From positions 392,788 through 456,787 of the forward strand of contig NZ_CP046224.1 of assembly GCF_012562605.1 (NCBI RefSeq): a stretch of DNA of 64,000 bases, in the 5' to 3' direction. The translations under genes were made by a program, and so were the position numbers. The DNA comes from Enterobacteriaceae endosymbiont of Plateumaris sericea. Its GTDB lineage: Bacteria; Pseudomonadota; Gammaproteobacteria; Enterobacterales; Enterobacteriaceae. Shown in pieces: positions 31,498 to 42,005 of the stretch. The notes beneath the pieces are model-generated. The model was not told the origin of the DNA. It worked only from the letters and a program-made list of their open reading frames with translations, and made no database searches. Each line of letters begins with the position of its first letter. Within the stretch, counting starts at the first letter, position 1.

Positions 31498-32796
31498 TTA
31501 TTGAATATAATTATTTATTAAAAATGATTTAAGATAAGAAAAATTATTTGGAAAATTATAAGATAAATTTTCTTTTTTTATGTAATGAGTTAATTTATTT
31601 GGTAATTTAATTGTAATTTTTAAAATCTTATTTACATATTCTTGAAATTTTGCTGGATGTGCAGTACCTAAAAAAATTCCAAATGCTTCTTTATTTTTAA
31701 TCTTTACTTGTAAAGCATGATATGCTATTGCAGAATGTGGTTCTGTAATATAGTTATATTTATTATATAATTTTAATATAGATTGTTCAGTAACATAATC
31801 TGATATAGATTGAGATGATAATTGATTTAAATTCCAATTATTTATTTGAAATAATTCTATTATACGTGGCCAATTATTCGGACAACTTACGTCCATAGCA
31901 TTAGACGCTGTTGCAATAGTTTTTTGAGGATTCCAAATACCACTTTTAAGATATCTAGGAACTGTATCATTAGAATTAGTAGCTGCTATAAATTTTTTTA
32001 TAGGTAATCCCATTGATTTAGCTATTAATCCAGCAGTTAAATTACCAAAATTACCACTAGGTACAGAAATAATAACATTACTTCTATTATCTGGTAATAT
32101 TTGAGAAAAAACTTCAAAATAATAACATATTTGAGCTATTAATCTACTAATATTAATTGAATTTGCAGAATTAAGAATTAATTTTTTTCTTAAAGTTATA
32201 TCTTCAAAAGATTTTTTAATTAAATTTTGACAATCATCAAAATTACCATCAATAGAAATTGTTTTAATATTTTTACCTAAAGTACAAAATAATTTTTCTT
32301 GTAAAATAGATATTTTATTTTTAGGATATAAAATTATTACTTCAATATTATCAATATTATAAAAAGCATGAGCAACTGCAGCTCCTGTATCACCAGATGT
32401 AGCAGTTAAAATAATCATTTTTTCTTGTTTATTAAAATAATTTAACATTTGAGACATAAAACGAACTCCAAAATCTTTAAAAGATAAAGTGGGTCCATGA
32501 AATAATTCTAAACAAGAAATATTACTTGTAATATTAATTAATTTTAGTGGAAAATTAAATGCCTTATAAATATTTTTTGTTAAATTTTCTAAAGAAATTT
32601 CATTTTTAATAAATAAAGATATGATATAACTACTACGATTAATAAAATCCATATCTAGTATTTTTTCAATATTTTGAAAATTAATTTTAGGTATAAAATT
32701 AGGAAAAAATAATCCTTGATTTTTTCCTAATCCTGTTTTTAAAGCTTGTTCAAAATTTATTATTTCTTTATGATTATTTATATTATAAAATTTCAT
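31498..32796 (-). CDS. thrC: Threonine synthase
   Basis: ThrC converts O-phosphohomoserine to threonine with PLP. The 432-residue protein (428 in E. coli) has the PLP lysine in GPTLSFKDFG (Lys107), TATSGDTGAAVAHAF, the phosphate-binding VPSGNFGNLTAGL and the C-terminal GTAHPAKF. Its ATG overlaps the thrB TGA by four bases, as expected for a coupled thrABC operon. Last gene of the operon. Confidence 0.97.
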   Translation of the reverse strand: MKFYNINNHKEIINFEQALKTGLGKNQGLFFPNFIPKINFQNIEKILDMDFINRSSYIISLFIKNEISLENLTKNIYKAFNFPLKLINITSNISCLELFHGPTLSFKDFGVRFMSQMLNYFNKQEKMIILTATSGDTGAAVAHAFYNIDNIEVIILYPKNKISILQEKLFCTLGKNIKTISIDGNFDDCQNLIKKSFEDITLRKKLILNSANSINISRLIAQICYYFEVFSQILPDNRSNVIISVPSGNFGNLTAGLIAKSMGLPIKKFIAATNSNDTVPRYLKSGIWNPQKTIATASNAMDVSCPNNWPRIIELFQINNWNLNQLSSQSISDYVTEQSILKLYNKYNYITEPHSAIAYHALQVKIKNKEAFGIFLGTAHPAKFQEYVNKILKITIKLPNKLTHYIKKENLSYNFPNNFSYLKSFLINNYIQ

Positions 32797-33728
32797 TTTT
32801 TCTCCATTATTTGTGTGCCTTTTTTATTAACTACACAAATATATACAAAACCTTTATTATTTTTTATATAATTTATTTGTAACCACTTAACCATATTTTG
32901 TGCAATATTTAAATTATTAAAAATAGTAAATAATGTAGGTCCTGAACCTGAAATACCATAACTTAAAGCTCCTAACTTTTTAGAAATTTGACGAATATTT
33001 TCAAAATTAGGTAATAGTAATTTTCTATATGGTTCAGCAATAAAATCTTTCATTAATTTTGCTGCAAGTAATTCTTGTTTAGTATGACTTGCATGTATAA
33101 ATCCTGCTAAATATTGGCTTTGTTTAATACAAATATTTTTATTATAATATTTAGGAAGTATTTTTCTAGAATCATGAGTTGAAAGTTTTATACCAGGATA
33201 GGCAATTACCCAAAACCAATTATCGAATACTGGTATATCTTGAATAATTAAATTATCAGTTATTAATATTAATTTAATTCCCCCTAAATAACAAGGAGCA
33301 ACATTATCATAATGTATATGACCAGATAATGATTGTTCTAATTCTCCCATTAAAATTAATAAATCATTATCATTTAAAGGATTATTAAGAAATAAATTCA
33401 TAGCTTTTAAAAAAGCAACTATAGAACAAGAACTTGAACCTAAACCTGAAGCTACAGGTACATTTTTTTCTAAAATAATTTTTAATGGTATGATTTTACC
33501 TATTTTATCACAAAATTTAGACCAACAATGAAAAATAATATTTTTATAAAAATTTTTTGGTAGATCATTAAAAAAATATCCTTGACTTATTAATCTAAAT
33601 TTTTTAGATGATGTTATTGATACATAATCACCTAAAATTCCTCCATCTAACCTAGATAATGCTATACCTAATGAATCAAAACCAACATTAATATTTCCTA
33701 TAGAAGCAGGAGCATAGATTTTTATCAT
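32793..33728 (-). CDS. thrB: Homoserine kinase
   Basis: ThrB phosphorylates homoserine using ATP (GHMP kinase family). The 311-residue protein (310 in E. coli) starts MIKIYAPASIGNINVGFDSLG and has the GHMP phosphate-binding loop VPVASGLGSSSCS and the C-terminal GISGSGPTLF. It lies 21 bases after thrA and overlaps thrC. It ends in TGA. Confidence 0.97.
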   Translation of the reverse strand: MIKIYAPASIGNINVGFDSLGIALSRLDGGILGDYVSITSSKKFRLISQGYFFNDLPKNFYKNIIFHCWSKFCDKIGKIIPLKIILEKNVPVASGLGSSSCSIVAFLKAMNLFLNNPLNDNDLLILMGELEQSLSGHIHYDNVAPCYLGGIKLILITDNLIIQDIPVFDNWFWVIAYPGIKLSTHDSRKILPKYYNKNICIKQSQYLAGFIHASHTKQELLAAKLMKDFIAEPYRKLLLPNFENIRQISKKLGALSYGISGSGPTLFTIFNNLNIAQNMVKWLQINYIKNNKGFVYICVVNKKGTQIMEKK

Positions 33729-33749
33729 TACTTTAAATTCCTATATTTA

Positions 33750-36191
33750 TTAAATAATAATACGTAATAAATCAGCAAAAACTCCTGAAGCAGTAACTTT
33801 ATTTCCAGCTCCATAACCTCTTAATACCAAGGGTATTGGTTGATAATAATTGCTATAAAAAACTAGAGCATTTTCACCATTTTTAATTTCATATAAAGGA
33901 TTTTTTTTATCTATTTTTAATATTTGTACTTTACAACAACCATTTTTATTAATACTTCCTATAAAACGAAGTACTTTTTTTTCTTTTTTTGCATTCTGTA
34001 TTTTTTTTTCAAAATTTAAATCTAATTCTGGTAATAAATACATAAATTCTTTAATTGAATTTAAATTATTAAATTTATTAGGAATAATTGATTCTATTTT
34101 AACATCATCTAGTTCTAGGTTATAACCAATTTCTCTTGCTAAAATAAGAAGTTTTCTAGCAACATCTATTCCTGATAAATCAATACGTGGATCAGGTTCT
34201 GTAAAACCCATTTCTTTTGCCATATATGTAGCTTTAGATAAAGATATACCTTCTTCTAATTTACCAAAAATAAATGAAAGAGAACCAGATAATATTCCTA
34301 TAAAATTAATTAATTTATCACCAGTATTTATTAAATTTTGTAAATTAGAAATAACTGGTAAACCAGCTCCTACATTAGTTTCATAAAAAAATTTACGATT
34401 ATTTTCTTTAGCTACAATACGTAAATCTTTATAATATTGCATAGAAGATGTATTAGCTTTTTTATTAGTAGCTATTATATGAAATCCATGACTAAAAAAA
34501 TTAATATATAGATCAGCAATTTTTTGAGAAGAAGTACAATCTATTATAACAGGATTAATAAATTTATATTGTTTAATATTAGAAAGAAATTTTTCTATTG
34601 TATAATTATTAAAATTATTTTTTATTTTTAAATACCAATTATCTAAATTAATACCATTAATATTTATTATAGAAGATTGAGAATTAAAAATCCCACAAAT
34701 TTTTATATTAATTAATTTATTTTTTAATATTTTTTGCTGATTATTAATTTGTTCTAATAATGTACTACCAATTCCTCCAATACCTATAACAAATACTTCA
34801 ATAATTTTTTCTTTATGAAATAATAATTGATGAGCTATATTCATAATATTATTTACATAATTATTTTTTATTACTATAGAAATAGAATTTTGAAAAAAAT
34901 TTTGTGAAATTGTCAAAATATTTATTTTTGCAATTTTAAAAACATATAAATAATTTGTTATTATATTAATATCATTATTTATTTTATCTCCAATTAAAGA
35001 AATAATAGATAATTCTTTTAAAATATATAAAGGATTAATTAATCCATTTTTAAATTCTAAAAAAAAATGATTTTCTAATAATGATTTTAAAAAATTTGTT
35101 TGTTTTTTAAAAATATAAAAATAAATACCACATTGAGAATATGAATGTATTGTTAATAAAATTGATATTCCTGATTTTAAAATAATATCTAATATTTTTG
35201 GTATTATAGATTGTATTTCTTTAATTTTATTACCAGAAATATAAAACATTACTACATTTTTTTGTTCAGTAATACTTTTTATTAAAGGTAAATTATTATT
35301 TTTACTTATAAGTGTTCCTGTAGATTGAGGATTCATTGTGTTTTTTATTAAACATTGTATCTTATATTTAGATATAGGATCTATCATATTATAATGAATT
35401 ATTTTAGCTCCTAAATAAGATAATGTTGTTGCTTCATTATAAGATATAAATGGTAATAATTTAGCATTTGTTATAAAATTAGGATCAGCAGTATAAATAC
35501 CATCTACATCAGTCCAAATTTCAAAATATTTAGCATTTAAACAACATGCTAAAACAGATGCTGAATAATCAGAACCATTACGTCCTAATAAAACTAACTC
35601 ATTTTTTTTATTAGAAGCAGTAAAACCAGCCATTAAAATAATATCAATATTTAATAAATTAATATTTTTTATTCTTTGAGAAGAAATATTTATATTAATT
35701 TTAGATTCTAAATAATTACCTGTAGCTAATAAATATTTTTCTGGATTTATAATATAAATATTATAATTTTTAGTAATTAATAATTCTTTCATAAAAATAA
35801 CAGAAAATTTTTCTCCTTGTGCTAATATTTTAGCATAAATAATATCAGGACAAAAATTTAATAAATGAATACCTTTCAATAAATTTTCTAACATAAAAAA
35901 AATATTATTTATTTTTTTTTTAATATCATTAATATTTAATTTTTTTTCTTTAAAAGAAAGTTCTTGAATTAAATTTGAAAAAAAATTTTTCATTTTTATG
36001 AAATGAATTTGAAAATTTTCATTTTTTATAGCTTTTTTTATTATTAATGTTAAACAATTTGTAATTGTTGCAGATGCAGATAAAACTATAGCTAATTTTT
36101 CTTTTTTTGAATAATTAGAAATAATATTTGCTACTATTAAAAATTTTTCTGCATTTGCTAATGATGTACCACCGAATTTCAATACTCGCAT
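33750..36191 (-). CDS. thrA: Bifunctional aspartokinase I / homoserine dehydrogenase I
   Basis: ThrA catalyses the first and third steps from aspartate toward threonine. The 813 residues (820 in E. coli) contain an N-terminal kinase (KFGGTSLANAEKF, GRNGSDYSASVLA, EIWTDVDGIYTADP), a central regulatory ACT region (about 310-460) and a C-terminal dehydrogenase (GIGGIGSTLLEQ at 470-481, TNKKANTSSMQYY, YETNVGAGLPVI, GILSGSLSFIFG). The regulatory motif that in E. coli reads AQGSSERSIS is SQNFFQNSIS here (429-438), and QSSSEYSISF is HSYSQCGIYF (349-358), suggesting weakened threonine feedback. The kinase segment LHPRT is also altered to IHYNM. AGGTAAG precedes the ATG. No thrL leader peptide or attenuator can be recognised upstream. 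Confidence 0.96.
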   Translation of the reverse strand: MRVLKFGGTSLANAEKFLIVANIISNYSKKEKLAIVLSASATITNCLTLIIKKAIKNENFQIHFIKMKNFFSNLIQELSFKEKKLNINDIKKKINNIFFMLENLLKGIHLLNFCPDIIYAKILAQGEKFSVIFMKELLITKNYNIYIINPEKYLLATGNYLESKININISSQRIKNINLLNIDIILMAGFTASNKKNELVLLGRNGSDYSASVLACCLNAKYFEIWTDVDGIYTADPNFITNAKLLPFISYNEATTLSYLGAKIIHYNMIDPISKYKIQCLIKNTMNPQSTGTLISKNNNLPLIKSITEQKNVVMFYISGNKIKEIQSIIPKILDIILKSGISILLTIHSYSQCGIYFYIFKKQTNFLKSLLENHFFLEFKNGLINPLYILKELSIISLIGDKINNDINIITNYLYVFKIAKINILTISQNFFQNSISIVIKNNYVNNIMNIAHQLLFHKEKIIEVFVIGIGGIGSTLLEQINNQQKILKNKLINIKICGIFNSQSSIININGINLDNWYLKIKNNFNNYTIEKFLSNIKQYKFINPVIIDCTSSQKIADLYINFFSHGFHIIATNKKANTSSMQYYKDLRIVAKENNRKFFYETNVGAGLPVISNLQNLINTGDKLINFIGILSGSLSFIFGKLEEGISLSKATYMAKEMGFTEPDPRIDLSGIDVARKLLILAREIGYNLELDDVKIESIIPNKFNNLNSIKEFMYLLPELDLNFEKKIQNAKKEKKVLRFIGSINKNGCCKVQILKIDKKNPLYEIKNGENALVFYSNYYQPIPLVLRGYGAGNKVTASGVFADLLRIII

Positions 36192-36476
36192 TTTATTTAA
36201 CTTACCTTTAATATAATAATTATTATTATTTTTAATAATGCCGAATATTTTAAATATTGAAAACTATTATTTTATAATTATTTTTATAATTAAAAATTAT
36301 TTACATTAAATAATAATAAATGCAATAAATATGAATAAATAATTTTAAAAATTATTATTTTAAATTTTTATCAATAATTTATATTATATATAATAATTTT
36401 TTTTGTTTAAAATAAAATAATAATATATTAAAGAATATGATAAATATTTTTTATAAAAATCATTATTTTTAAAAAG

Positions 36477-38741
36477 TTAATTTTCTTTTTCTTTATCTAA
36501 AAAAATATTTTGAATTATTTCTTTTTTATTGAAAAAAAAACCTTTATGAATTTTATCTGCATAAAATTTTTTTAACTCTTTAAATTTTAATTTAAATTTT
36601 TGATTAATTAATTCAATAAAAATTATTGATTTATTATTAATAATAAATAACCATTTTAATTTATCTTTATTTTTAATAAAATCTTTATTATTAATTAATA
36701 TTAATCTATTACCCTTACCTTTAGATAATTTTGGTAAAATATTAATAGGAAATAATAAAAATCTACCTATAGAAGATACAGCTAATATCATATAATTTTT
36801 ATTATTAATAATTAACGGAGGTAAAACTTCAGCTTTTTCAGAAAGTATCATTAAAGATTTACCATTTCTATTACATGCAATTAAATCACTAAAATTACAT
36901 AAAAAACCATATCCAGAACTAGAAGATAATAAGATTTCTTTATTATTTTCTTCCATTAATATGCTTTTTATTATAGAACCTTGAGGTATTTTTAATTTAC
37001 TTGATAATGGTTCTCCTTGACTACGTACTGGAGGTAAAGAAATAGTATCAATACTATAACTACGTCCTTTTGAATCAATTAATACAATTGTTTGATTTTT
37101 TTTACCTTTAACAGAAATTAAAAAAGAATCACCAGATTTATAATTTAAATTAATAGGATTAATATTATGACCTTTAGCAGACCTAATCCAACCCATTTTA
37201 GATAAAATAACAGTAATAGGTTCATTATTAGATACTAATAATTCATTTTCATTTAATAGTTTAGCTTCTTTACGTTCTTTTAATAAAGAACGACGATTAT
37301 TTGAATATTTATTTATAGTTAATAATATTTCTTTTTTTAATAAACTATTCATTTCTTTTTCTGAAGATAATATATTATTAATATATTTATATTCTTTTTC
37401 TAATTGATATTGTTCATCAATTATTTTTTTTTTTTCCATTAATGAAATAGCACGTAATTTTAAATTTAATAAAGTTTCAGTCTGTAATTCAGACATTTTA
37501 AATTTATTTTGAATTATAGAATTAGGATTTAAATTTAAACGAATAATTTTTATTAATTCTTCTAAATTAGCATGAGCTATTAATAAACCTTTTAAAATAT
37601 GTAATTTTTTTATTAATTTTTTTAAATGAAAATTTAAACGTTTTTTTACTATATTTCTTCTAAAAAATATCCATTCTGATAAAATTTCTAATAAATTTTT
37701 TACAGAAGGTTTATTATTTAAACCTATCATATTTAAATTAATACGATAACTTTTTTCTAAATCAGTAGTAAAAAATAAATGATATATAATTTGTTCTAAT
37801 TTTAAATAATTATAATTACTTTTAATAAATATAACAATTCTTGTTGAATTTTCATAATCAGATTCATCTCTTATATCTTCAATCATCGGTAATTTTTTAT
37901 TTCTTATTTGTGTGGTTATTTGTTCTATTATACGAATTACTGAAACTTGATATGGTAATGATGTTATTACTATAGAATTATCTTTTATACTCCATAAGGC
38001 TCTTAATCTAATAGATCCTTTTCCATTTTCATATATTTTACGTAATTCTTTTTTAGGAGTAATAATTTCACTTTCTGTAGGAAAGTCTGGTCCTTGAATA
38101 ATATTCAAAATATCATCTAATGTACTTTTAGGATAATCAATTAATTTAATAATTGCTGTTGCTACTTCTTTAATATTATGAGGTGGGATATCTGTTACCA
38201 TACCTACAGCAATTCCTATTGCACCATTAAGAATAATATTAGGTAAACAAGCAGGAAGTATTTTAGGTTCTAATAATGAACCATCAAAATTAGAAATGTA
38301 TTCAACAGTTCCTTGTTCAATTTCATTTAATAATAAATCAGAATATTTTGATAAACGAGATTCTGTATATCTCATCGCAGCAAAAGATTTAGGATCATCT
38401 GGAGAACCCCAATTTCCTTGTCCTTCTATTAAAGGATATCTATAAGAAAAAGGTTGTGCCATTAATACCATAGCTTCATAACATGCTACATCTCCATGTG
38501 GATGATATTTTCCAATTACATCTCCAATAGTTCTAGCAGATTTTTTAAATTTAGAAGATGATTTTAATCCTAATTCAGACATAGCATATATAACTCTTCT
38601 TTGAACTGGTTTTAAACCATCACCAATATGTGGTAATGCTCTATCTGAAATTACATAAATTGAATAATTTAAATATGCATTTTCAGCAAATTTATATAAT
38701 TCTATAGATTTTTCTTTTTTTTTCTGCATTATTTTTTTCAT
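36477..38741 (-). CDS. parC: DNA topoisomerase IV subunit A
   Basis: ParC is the DNA-breaking subunit of topoisomerase IV, which decatenates chromosomes and relaxes supercoils together with ParE. The 754 residues (752 in E. coli) align throughout. The catalytic tyrosine is in [11 protein letters not shown] (Tyr125), preceded by [14 protein letters not shown] and [18 protein letters not shown] (quinolone-determining region). The C-terminal DNA-wrapping domain retains [32 protein letters not shown] (in part RSQGEPL) and [10 protein letters not shown]. It matches ParC rather than GyrA in length and in its C-terminal domain. parE is not in the window. It is divergent from aroF. Confidence 0.96.
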   Translation of the reverse strand: MKKIMQKKKEKSIELYKFAENAYLNYSIYVISDRALPHIGDGLKPVQRRVIYAMSELGLKSSSKFKKSARTIGDVIGKYHPHGDVACYEAMVLMAQPFSYRYPLIEGQGNWGSPDDPKSFAAMRYTESRLSKYSDLLLNEIEQGTVEYISNFDGSLLEPKILPACLPNIILNGAIGIAVGMVTDIPPHNIKEVATAIIKLIDYPKSTLDDILNIIQGPDFPTESEIITPKKELRKIYENGKGSIRLRALWSIKDNSIVITSLPYQVSVIRIIEQITTQIRNKKLPMIEDIRDESDYENSTRIVIFIKSNYNYLKLEQIIYHLFFTTDLEKSYRINLNMIGLNNKPSVKNLLEILSEWIFFRRNIVKKRLNFHLKKLIKKLHILKGLLIAHANLEELIKIIRLNLNPNSIIQNKFKMSELQTETLLNLKLRAISLMEKKKIIDEQYQLEKEYKYINNILSSEKEMNSLLKKEILLTINKYSNNRRSLLKERKEAKLLNENELLVSNNEPITVILSKMGWIRSAKGHNINPINLNYKSGDSFLISVKGKKNQTIVLIDSKGRSYSIDTISLPPVRSQGEPLSSKLKIPQGSIIKSILMEENNKEILLSSSSGYGFLCNFSDLIACNRNGKSLMILSEKAEVLPPLIINNKNYMILAVSSIGRFLLFPINILPKLSKGKGNRLILINNKDFIKNKDKLKWLFIINNKSIIFIELINQKFKLKFKELKKFYADKIHKGFFFNKKEIIQNIFLDKEKEN

Positions 38742-38905
38742 AAATTTTATTTTTTATAACATTTGTTTTTTAATTTTATCATAAATCATATTTAAATTAT
38801 TTTAATAATTTTAAATATTTATGAAATAAGTATTTACGTATTTTAATATATATATGTTACGTTTATTACATAACATTACTATTGATATTTGAGGTTTATT
38901 TTATT

Positions 38906-39973
38906 ATGCAAAAAAATATTAGTAATAATATTACTAAAAAACAAAATTTAATTACTCCTAAAGAATTAAAAAAAAAATTACCAATTACTGAAAATATAAA
39001 AAAACAAATATTATTTTCACGTCAAACTATATGTAATATAATTAATAAAAAAGATTCTAGAATTTTAGTTATTTGTGGTCCTTGTTCTATTCATAATACT
39101 AAAGAAGCTTTAGAATATGCTAAATTATTAAAAAAAATTTCTTTAAAATTAAATAAAACTATATATATAGTTATGCGAGTTTATTTTGAAAAACCACGTA
39201 CAATTATTGGTTGGAAAGGATTAATTAACGATCCTTATATGAATAATTCGTATGATATTAATACAGGATTATATATTGCACGTAAATTATTATTAGAATT
39301 AAGTGAATTAGAAATTCCTTTAGCTACAGAAATATTAGATCCTAATACTCCTCAATATTTAAGTGAACTTTTTAGTTGGTCAGCTATTGGAGCTCGTACT
39401 ACTGAATCACAAATTCATAGAGAGCTAGCATCTTCATTAAATATGCCTTTAGGATTTAAAAATAATACAGATGGCAGTATCACAACTGCTATTAATTCTA
39501 TTCAATCTGCATCTATATCACATAATTTTATTAGTATTAATCAAGAAGGATTGGTTTGTTCAATTAAAACATTAGGAAATAAAAATTGTCATATAATTTT
39601 ACGTGGAGGTAAAAAAACTAATTATCATACAAAAGATATAAAAGATTGTAGTAAAAATCTTATAAAAGCAGGATTACCATCTAATATAATGATAGATTGT
39701 AGTCATAGTAATTCAAATAAAAATTTTGAACGTCAAATTACTGTTATTGATTCTATAATTTCTCAAATTAAAAAAGGTAATACTTCTATTATAGGAATAA
39801 TGTTAGAAAGTTATATTAATGAAGGTAATCAATTAATGAATATAAATAATTATAATAAACTAAAATATGGAATATCAATTACAGATGGTTGTATTAGTTG
39901 GGAAACTACAGAAAAAATTTTACATAAAATTTATAATAAAATAAATAAGATACTTCCATTACGTTTTTTATAA
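38906..39973 (+). CDS. aroF: DAHP synthase, tyrosine-type isozyme (AroF)
   Basis: AroF condenses phosphoenolpyruvate with erythrose-4-phosphate, the first step of the shikimate pathway. The 355-residue product (356 in E. coli) has ICGPCSIH, MRVYFEKPRTIIGWKGLINDP (in part), ATEILDPNTPQYL, SWSAIGARTTESQ, GFKNNTDGS, ILRGGKKTNY and DCSHSNSNK. The start at 38906 is set by a GAGGT ribosome-binding site ten bases upstream and by MQKNISNN aligning with E. coli AroF MQKDALNN; an upstream in-frame ATG (38882) is not supported. Its position directly before tyrA matches the E. coli aroF-tyrA operon and distinguishes it from aroG and aroH. The N-terminal Asn8 linked to tyrosine feedback in E. coli is retained. 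Confidence 0.95.
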   Translation: MQKNISNNITKKQNLITPKELKKKLPITENIKKQILFSRQTICNIINKKDSRILVICGPCSIHNTKEALEYAKLLKKISLKLNKTIYIVMRVYFEKPRTIIGWKGLINDPYMNNSYDINTGLYIARKLLLELSELEIPLATEILDPNTPQYLSELFSWSAIGARTTESQIHRELASSLNMPLGFKNNTDGSITTAINSIQSASISHNFISINQEGLVCSIKTLGNKNCHIILRGGKKTNYHTKDIKDCSKNLIKAGLPSNIMIDCSHSNSNKNFERQITVIDSIISQIKKGNTSIIGIMLESYINEGNQLMNINNYNKLKYGISITDGCISWETTEKILHKIYNKINKILPLRFL

Positions 39974-39991
39974 TAAGATATAAAAATTAAT

Positions 39992-41122
39992 ATGACTAAA
40001 AAAAATATGGTAACTGAATTAGTTACATTACGTAATCAAATTGATAAATTAGATAAAAATTTAATAAATATTTTATCACAGCGTTTAGAATTAGTGAACA
40101 AGATAGGAAAATTAAAAAGTCATTATGGTTTACCTATTTATATTCCAGAACGTGAAAAATTAATAATAAATTTACGAAGTAAAGAAGCTCAAAAATTAGG
40201 AGTATCTCCTAATTTAATTAAAGATATATTAAATCGTATAATGTATGAATCTTATATAAACGAAAATGAAAATGGTTTTAAAAAATTAAATTTAAATTTA
40301 AAAAAAATATTAATTATTGGTGGTAAAGGAGGTATGGGAAGATTATTTAAAAAAATGTTAATTCTATCAGGATATAAAGTTAATATTTTAGAAAAAGAAG
40401 ATTGGAATAAAAATATAGATAATTTTTTTTTAGATATAAAAATGGTAATTATTAGTGTTCCTATATCATCATTAGATTATGTAATAAAAAAATTACCTGT
40501 TTTATCTAAAAAATGTATATTAGTAGATGTTACTTCAATAAAACATAAACCAATACAAAAAATGTTAAAAAAACATGATGGCCCTGTACTTGGATTACAT
40601 CCAATGTTTAGTTCAGACAATAATTTTTTAGCTAAGAAATTAATAATATATTGTCATGGTCGTTATCCTGAATCTTATAATTGGTTTTTAAATCAAATAA
40701 AAATTTGGGGAGTTAAATTAAAATGTATAGATAAAATAGAACATGATAAATATATGTCTTTTATTCAATCATTAAGATATTTTTCTATGTTGACACATGG
40801 TTTTCATTTATACAAAGAAAATATTAAATTAAAAGAATTATTAAATTTTACATCTCCAGTATATAATATAGATTTAATTATGATAGGTAGATTTTTTTCA
40901 CAAAACCCTAACTTATATATTGATATTATAATGTCATCTAATAAGAATATAGAACTTATAAAAAATTATTTAAAAAAATCAAATTATATTTTATCATTAA
41001 TTGAACAAGGAAATAAAACAGAACTTATTATATTATTTTATAAAATAAAAAATTGGTTTAAATATTATATTGAATCTTTAAATTTAAAAAGTAATAATAT
41101 ATTACGACATATTAATAATTAA
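39992..41122 (+). CDS. tyrA: Chorismate mutase / prephenate dehydrogenase (T-protein)
   Basis: TyrA converts chorismate to prephenate and then to 4-hydroxyphenylpyruvate, the tyrosine precursor. The 376-residue protein fuses an AroQ-type mutase (about 1-95: TLRNQIDKLDKNLINILSQR, GLPIYIPEREK) to an NAD-binding dehydrogenase (GGKGGMGRLFKKMLILSGY near 111, VISVPIS, the catalytic histidine in LGLHPMF, SFIQSLRYFSM). The fusion is typical of enterobacteria. A second ATG at 40007 (MVTELVTLRNQ) aligns better with the E. coli N-terminus and may be the real start. It follows aroF by 18 bases. The neighbouring pheA of E. coli is absent. Confidence 0.96.
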   Translation: MTKKNMVTELVTLRNQIDKLDKNLINILSQRLELVNKIGKLKSHYGLPIYIPEREKLIINLRSKEAQKLGVSPNLIKDILNRIMYESYINENENGFKKLNLNLKKILIIGGKGGMGRLFKKMLILSGYKVNILEKEDWNKNIDNFFLDIKMVIISVPISSLDYVIKKLPVLSKKCILVDVTSIKHKPIQKMLKKHDGPVLGLHPMFSSDNNFLAKKLIIYCHGRYPESYNWFLNQIKIWGVKLKCIDKIEHDKYMSFIQSLRYFSMLTHGFHLYKENIKLKELLNFTSPVYNIDLIMIGRFFSQNPNLYIDIIMSSNKNIELIKNYLKKSNYILSLIEQGNKTELIILFYKIKNWFKYYIESLNLKSNNILRHINN

Positions 41123-41184
41123 AATTAATATTTCTTAATTTTAATTTTTAGAAACTTAATATTAATTAATTATTAAGTTTCTAA
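41119..41184. terminator. Two hairpins between convergent tyrA and bamD
   Basis: The first inverted repeat (10 bp arms, 41119-41144, loop TATTTC) overlaps the tyrA stop codon and is followed by TTTTT, reading as an intrinsic terminator for tyrA. The second has perfect 14-bp arms, TTAGAAACTTAATA and its complement, at 41148-41161 and 41171-41184 with a 9-base loop. Both sit in the 80-base gap where the ancestral pheA and raiA genes would have been. The second is symmetric and could stop transcripts from either side. Function is inferred. Confidence 0.6.
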
Positions 41185-41202
41185 TTAAAAATAATTTATA
41201 TT

Positions 41203-41919
41203 TTAAATAATATTCATTTGATGATATGCTTTTCCCATAAATATTAATGCAGAAATACTTTCTGATGTATATGGATAATTTTTAATTAACATTTCACATC
41301 TTTGAATAACTGATAGGTACATTTCCTTATTAAAATAAAATTTTATAACACTTAATTCATATAACATTAATTTTTTTTTTAAAAATTCTAGTCTTTTTTT
41401 TACGAGTGGGATATAAATACTATTAGGATAATTTCTAATCAATGATTGAAATTCATATATAGCTTTATGAATATAAAATGGATTATAATCATTTTTATTT
41501 ATTCCTAATAAATATTTAATTTTATTTTTATCTAATGATATTAGTGATAAACTTTTTATATAAAGTATATAATCTGTATATTTTGATATAGGATATATTC
41601 TAATAAATTCATCAAACAAATCTATAACAGCAACAAATTTTTTATTTATATAATATAAATAAATTAAATTAACTTTAATTTTTTGAGTATATTTATTATA
41701 AGGATATATTTTATCAATTTGTTCAAACTTTAACATTGCTTCTTTATATTTTTTTTTAGATAAATCATTATTTGCTTTTAAATATTTTTCTTGAATAAAA
41801 AAATTTGTTATAATTTGTTTTTTATTAATATGTTTATATTGAGAACAATTAGTTACAATTATTAATAATAAAATTATTAATACACTATAAATAATATTTT
41901 TAATTATAAATTTTTTCAT
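41203..41919 (-). CDS. bamD: Outer-membrane assembly lipoprotein BamD
   Basis: BamD is a TPR lipoprotein of the BAM complex that inserts beta-barrel proteins in the outer membrane; with BamA it is one of the two essential parts in E. coli. The 238-residue protein (245 in E. coli) has a lipoprotein signal with lipobox ending at Cys25 (VTNC), then TPR-like helices with KKKYKEAMLKFEQIDKIYP, DLFDEFIRIYP, SLIRNYPNSIY and RCEMLIKNYPYT. The C-terminal end is slightly short. It is divergent from rluD, as in E. coli. With bamE it shows that an outer membrane with barrel proteins is kept. Confidence 0.93.
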   Translation of the reverse strand: MKKFIIKNIIYSVLIILLLIIVTNCSQYKHINKKQIITNFFIQEKYLKANNDLSKKKYKEAMLKFEQIDKIYPYNKYTQKIKVNLIYLYYINKKFVAVIDLFDEFIRIYPISKYTDYILYIKSLSLISLDKNKIKYLLGINKNDYNPFYIHKAIYEFQSLIRNYPNSIYIPLVKKRLEFLKKKLMLYELSVIKFYFNKEMYLSVIQRCEMLIKNYPYTSESISALIFMGKAYHQMNII

Positions 41920-42005
41920 ATTTTAGTCTTTTATAAATTAAATTTTAATTTAAAATAATTATACTTAATATATTATATTATTTACTACTAATAAAATTAG
42001 ATAAG

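Noticed and set aside
36192-36476. thrL leader peptide and attenuator upstream of thrA
   Set aside because: No short frame rich in Thr/Ile codons with a following G+C hairpin could be found; the spacer is nearly all A and T.
38820-38905. TyrR box upstream of aroF
   Set aside because: An ATGTTA/TAACAT inverted repeat exists at 38854-38876 but does not fit the TGTAAA-N6-TTTACA pattern.
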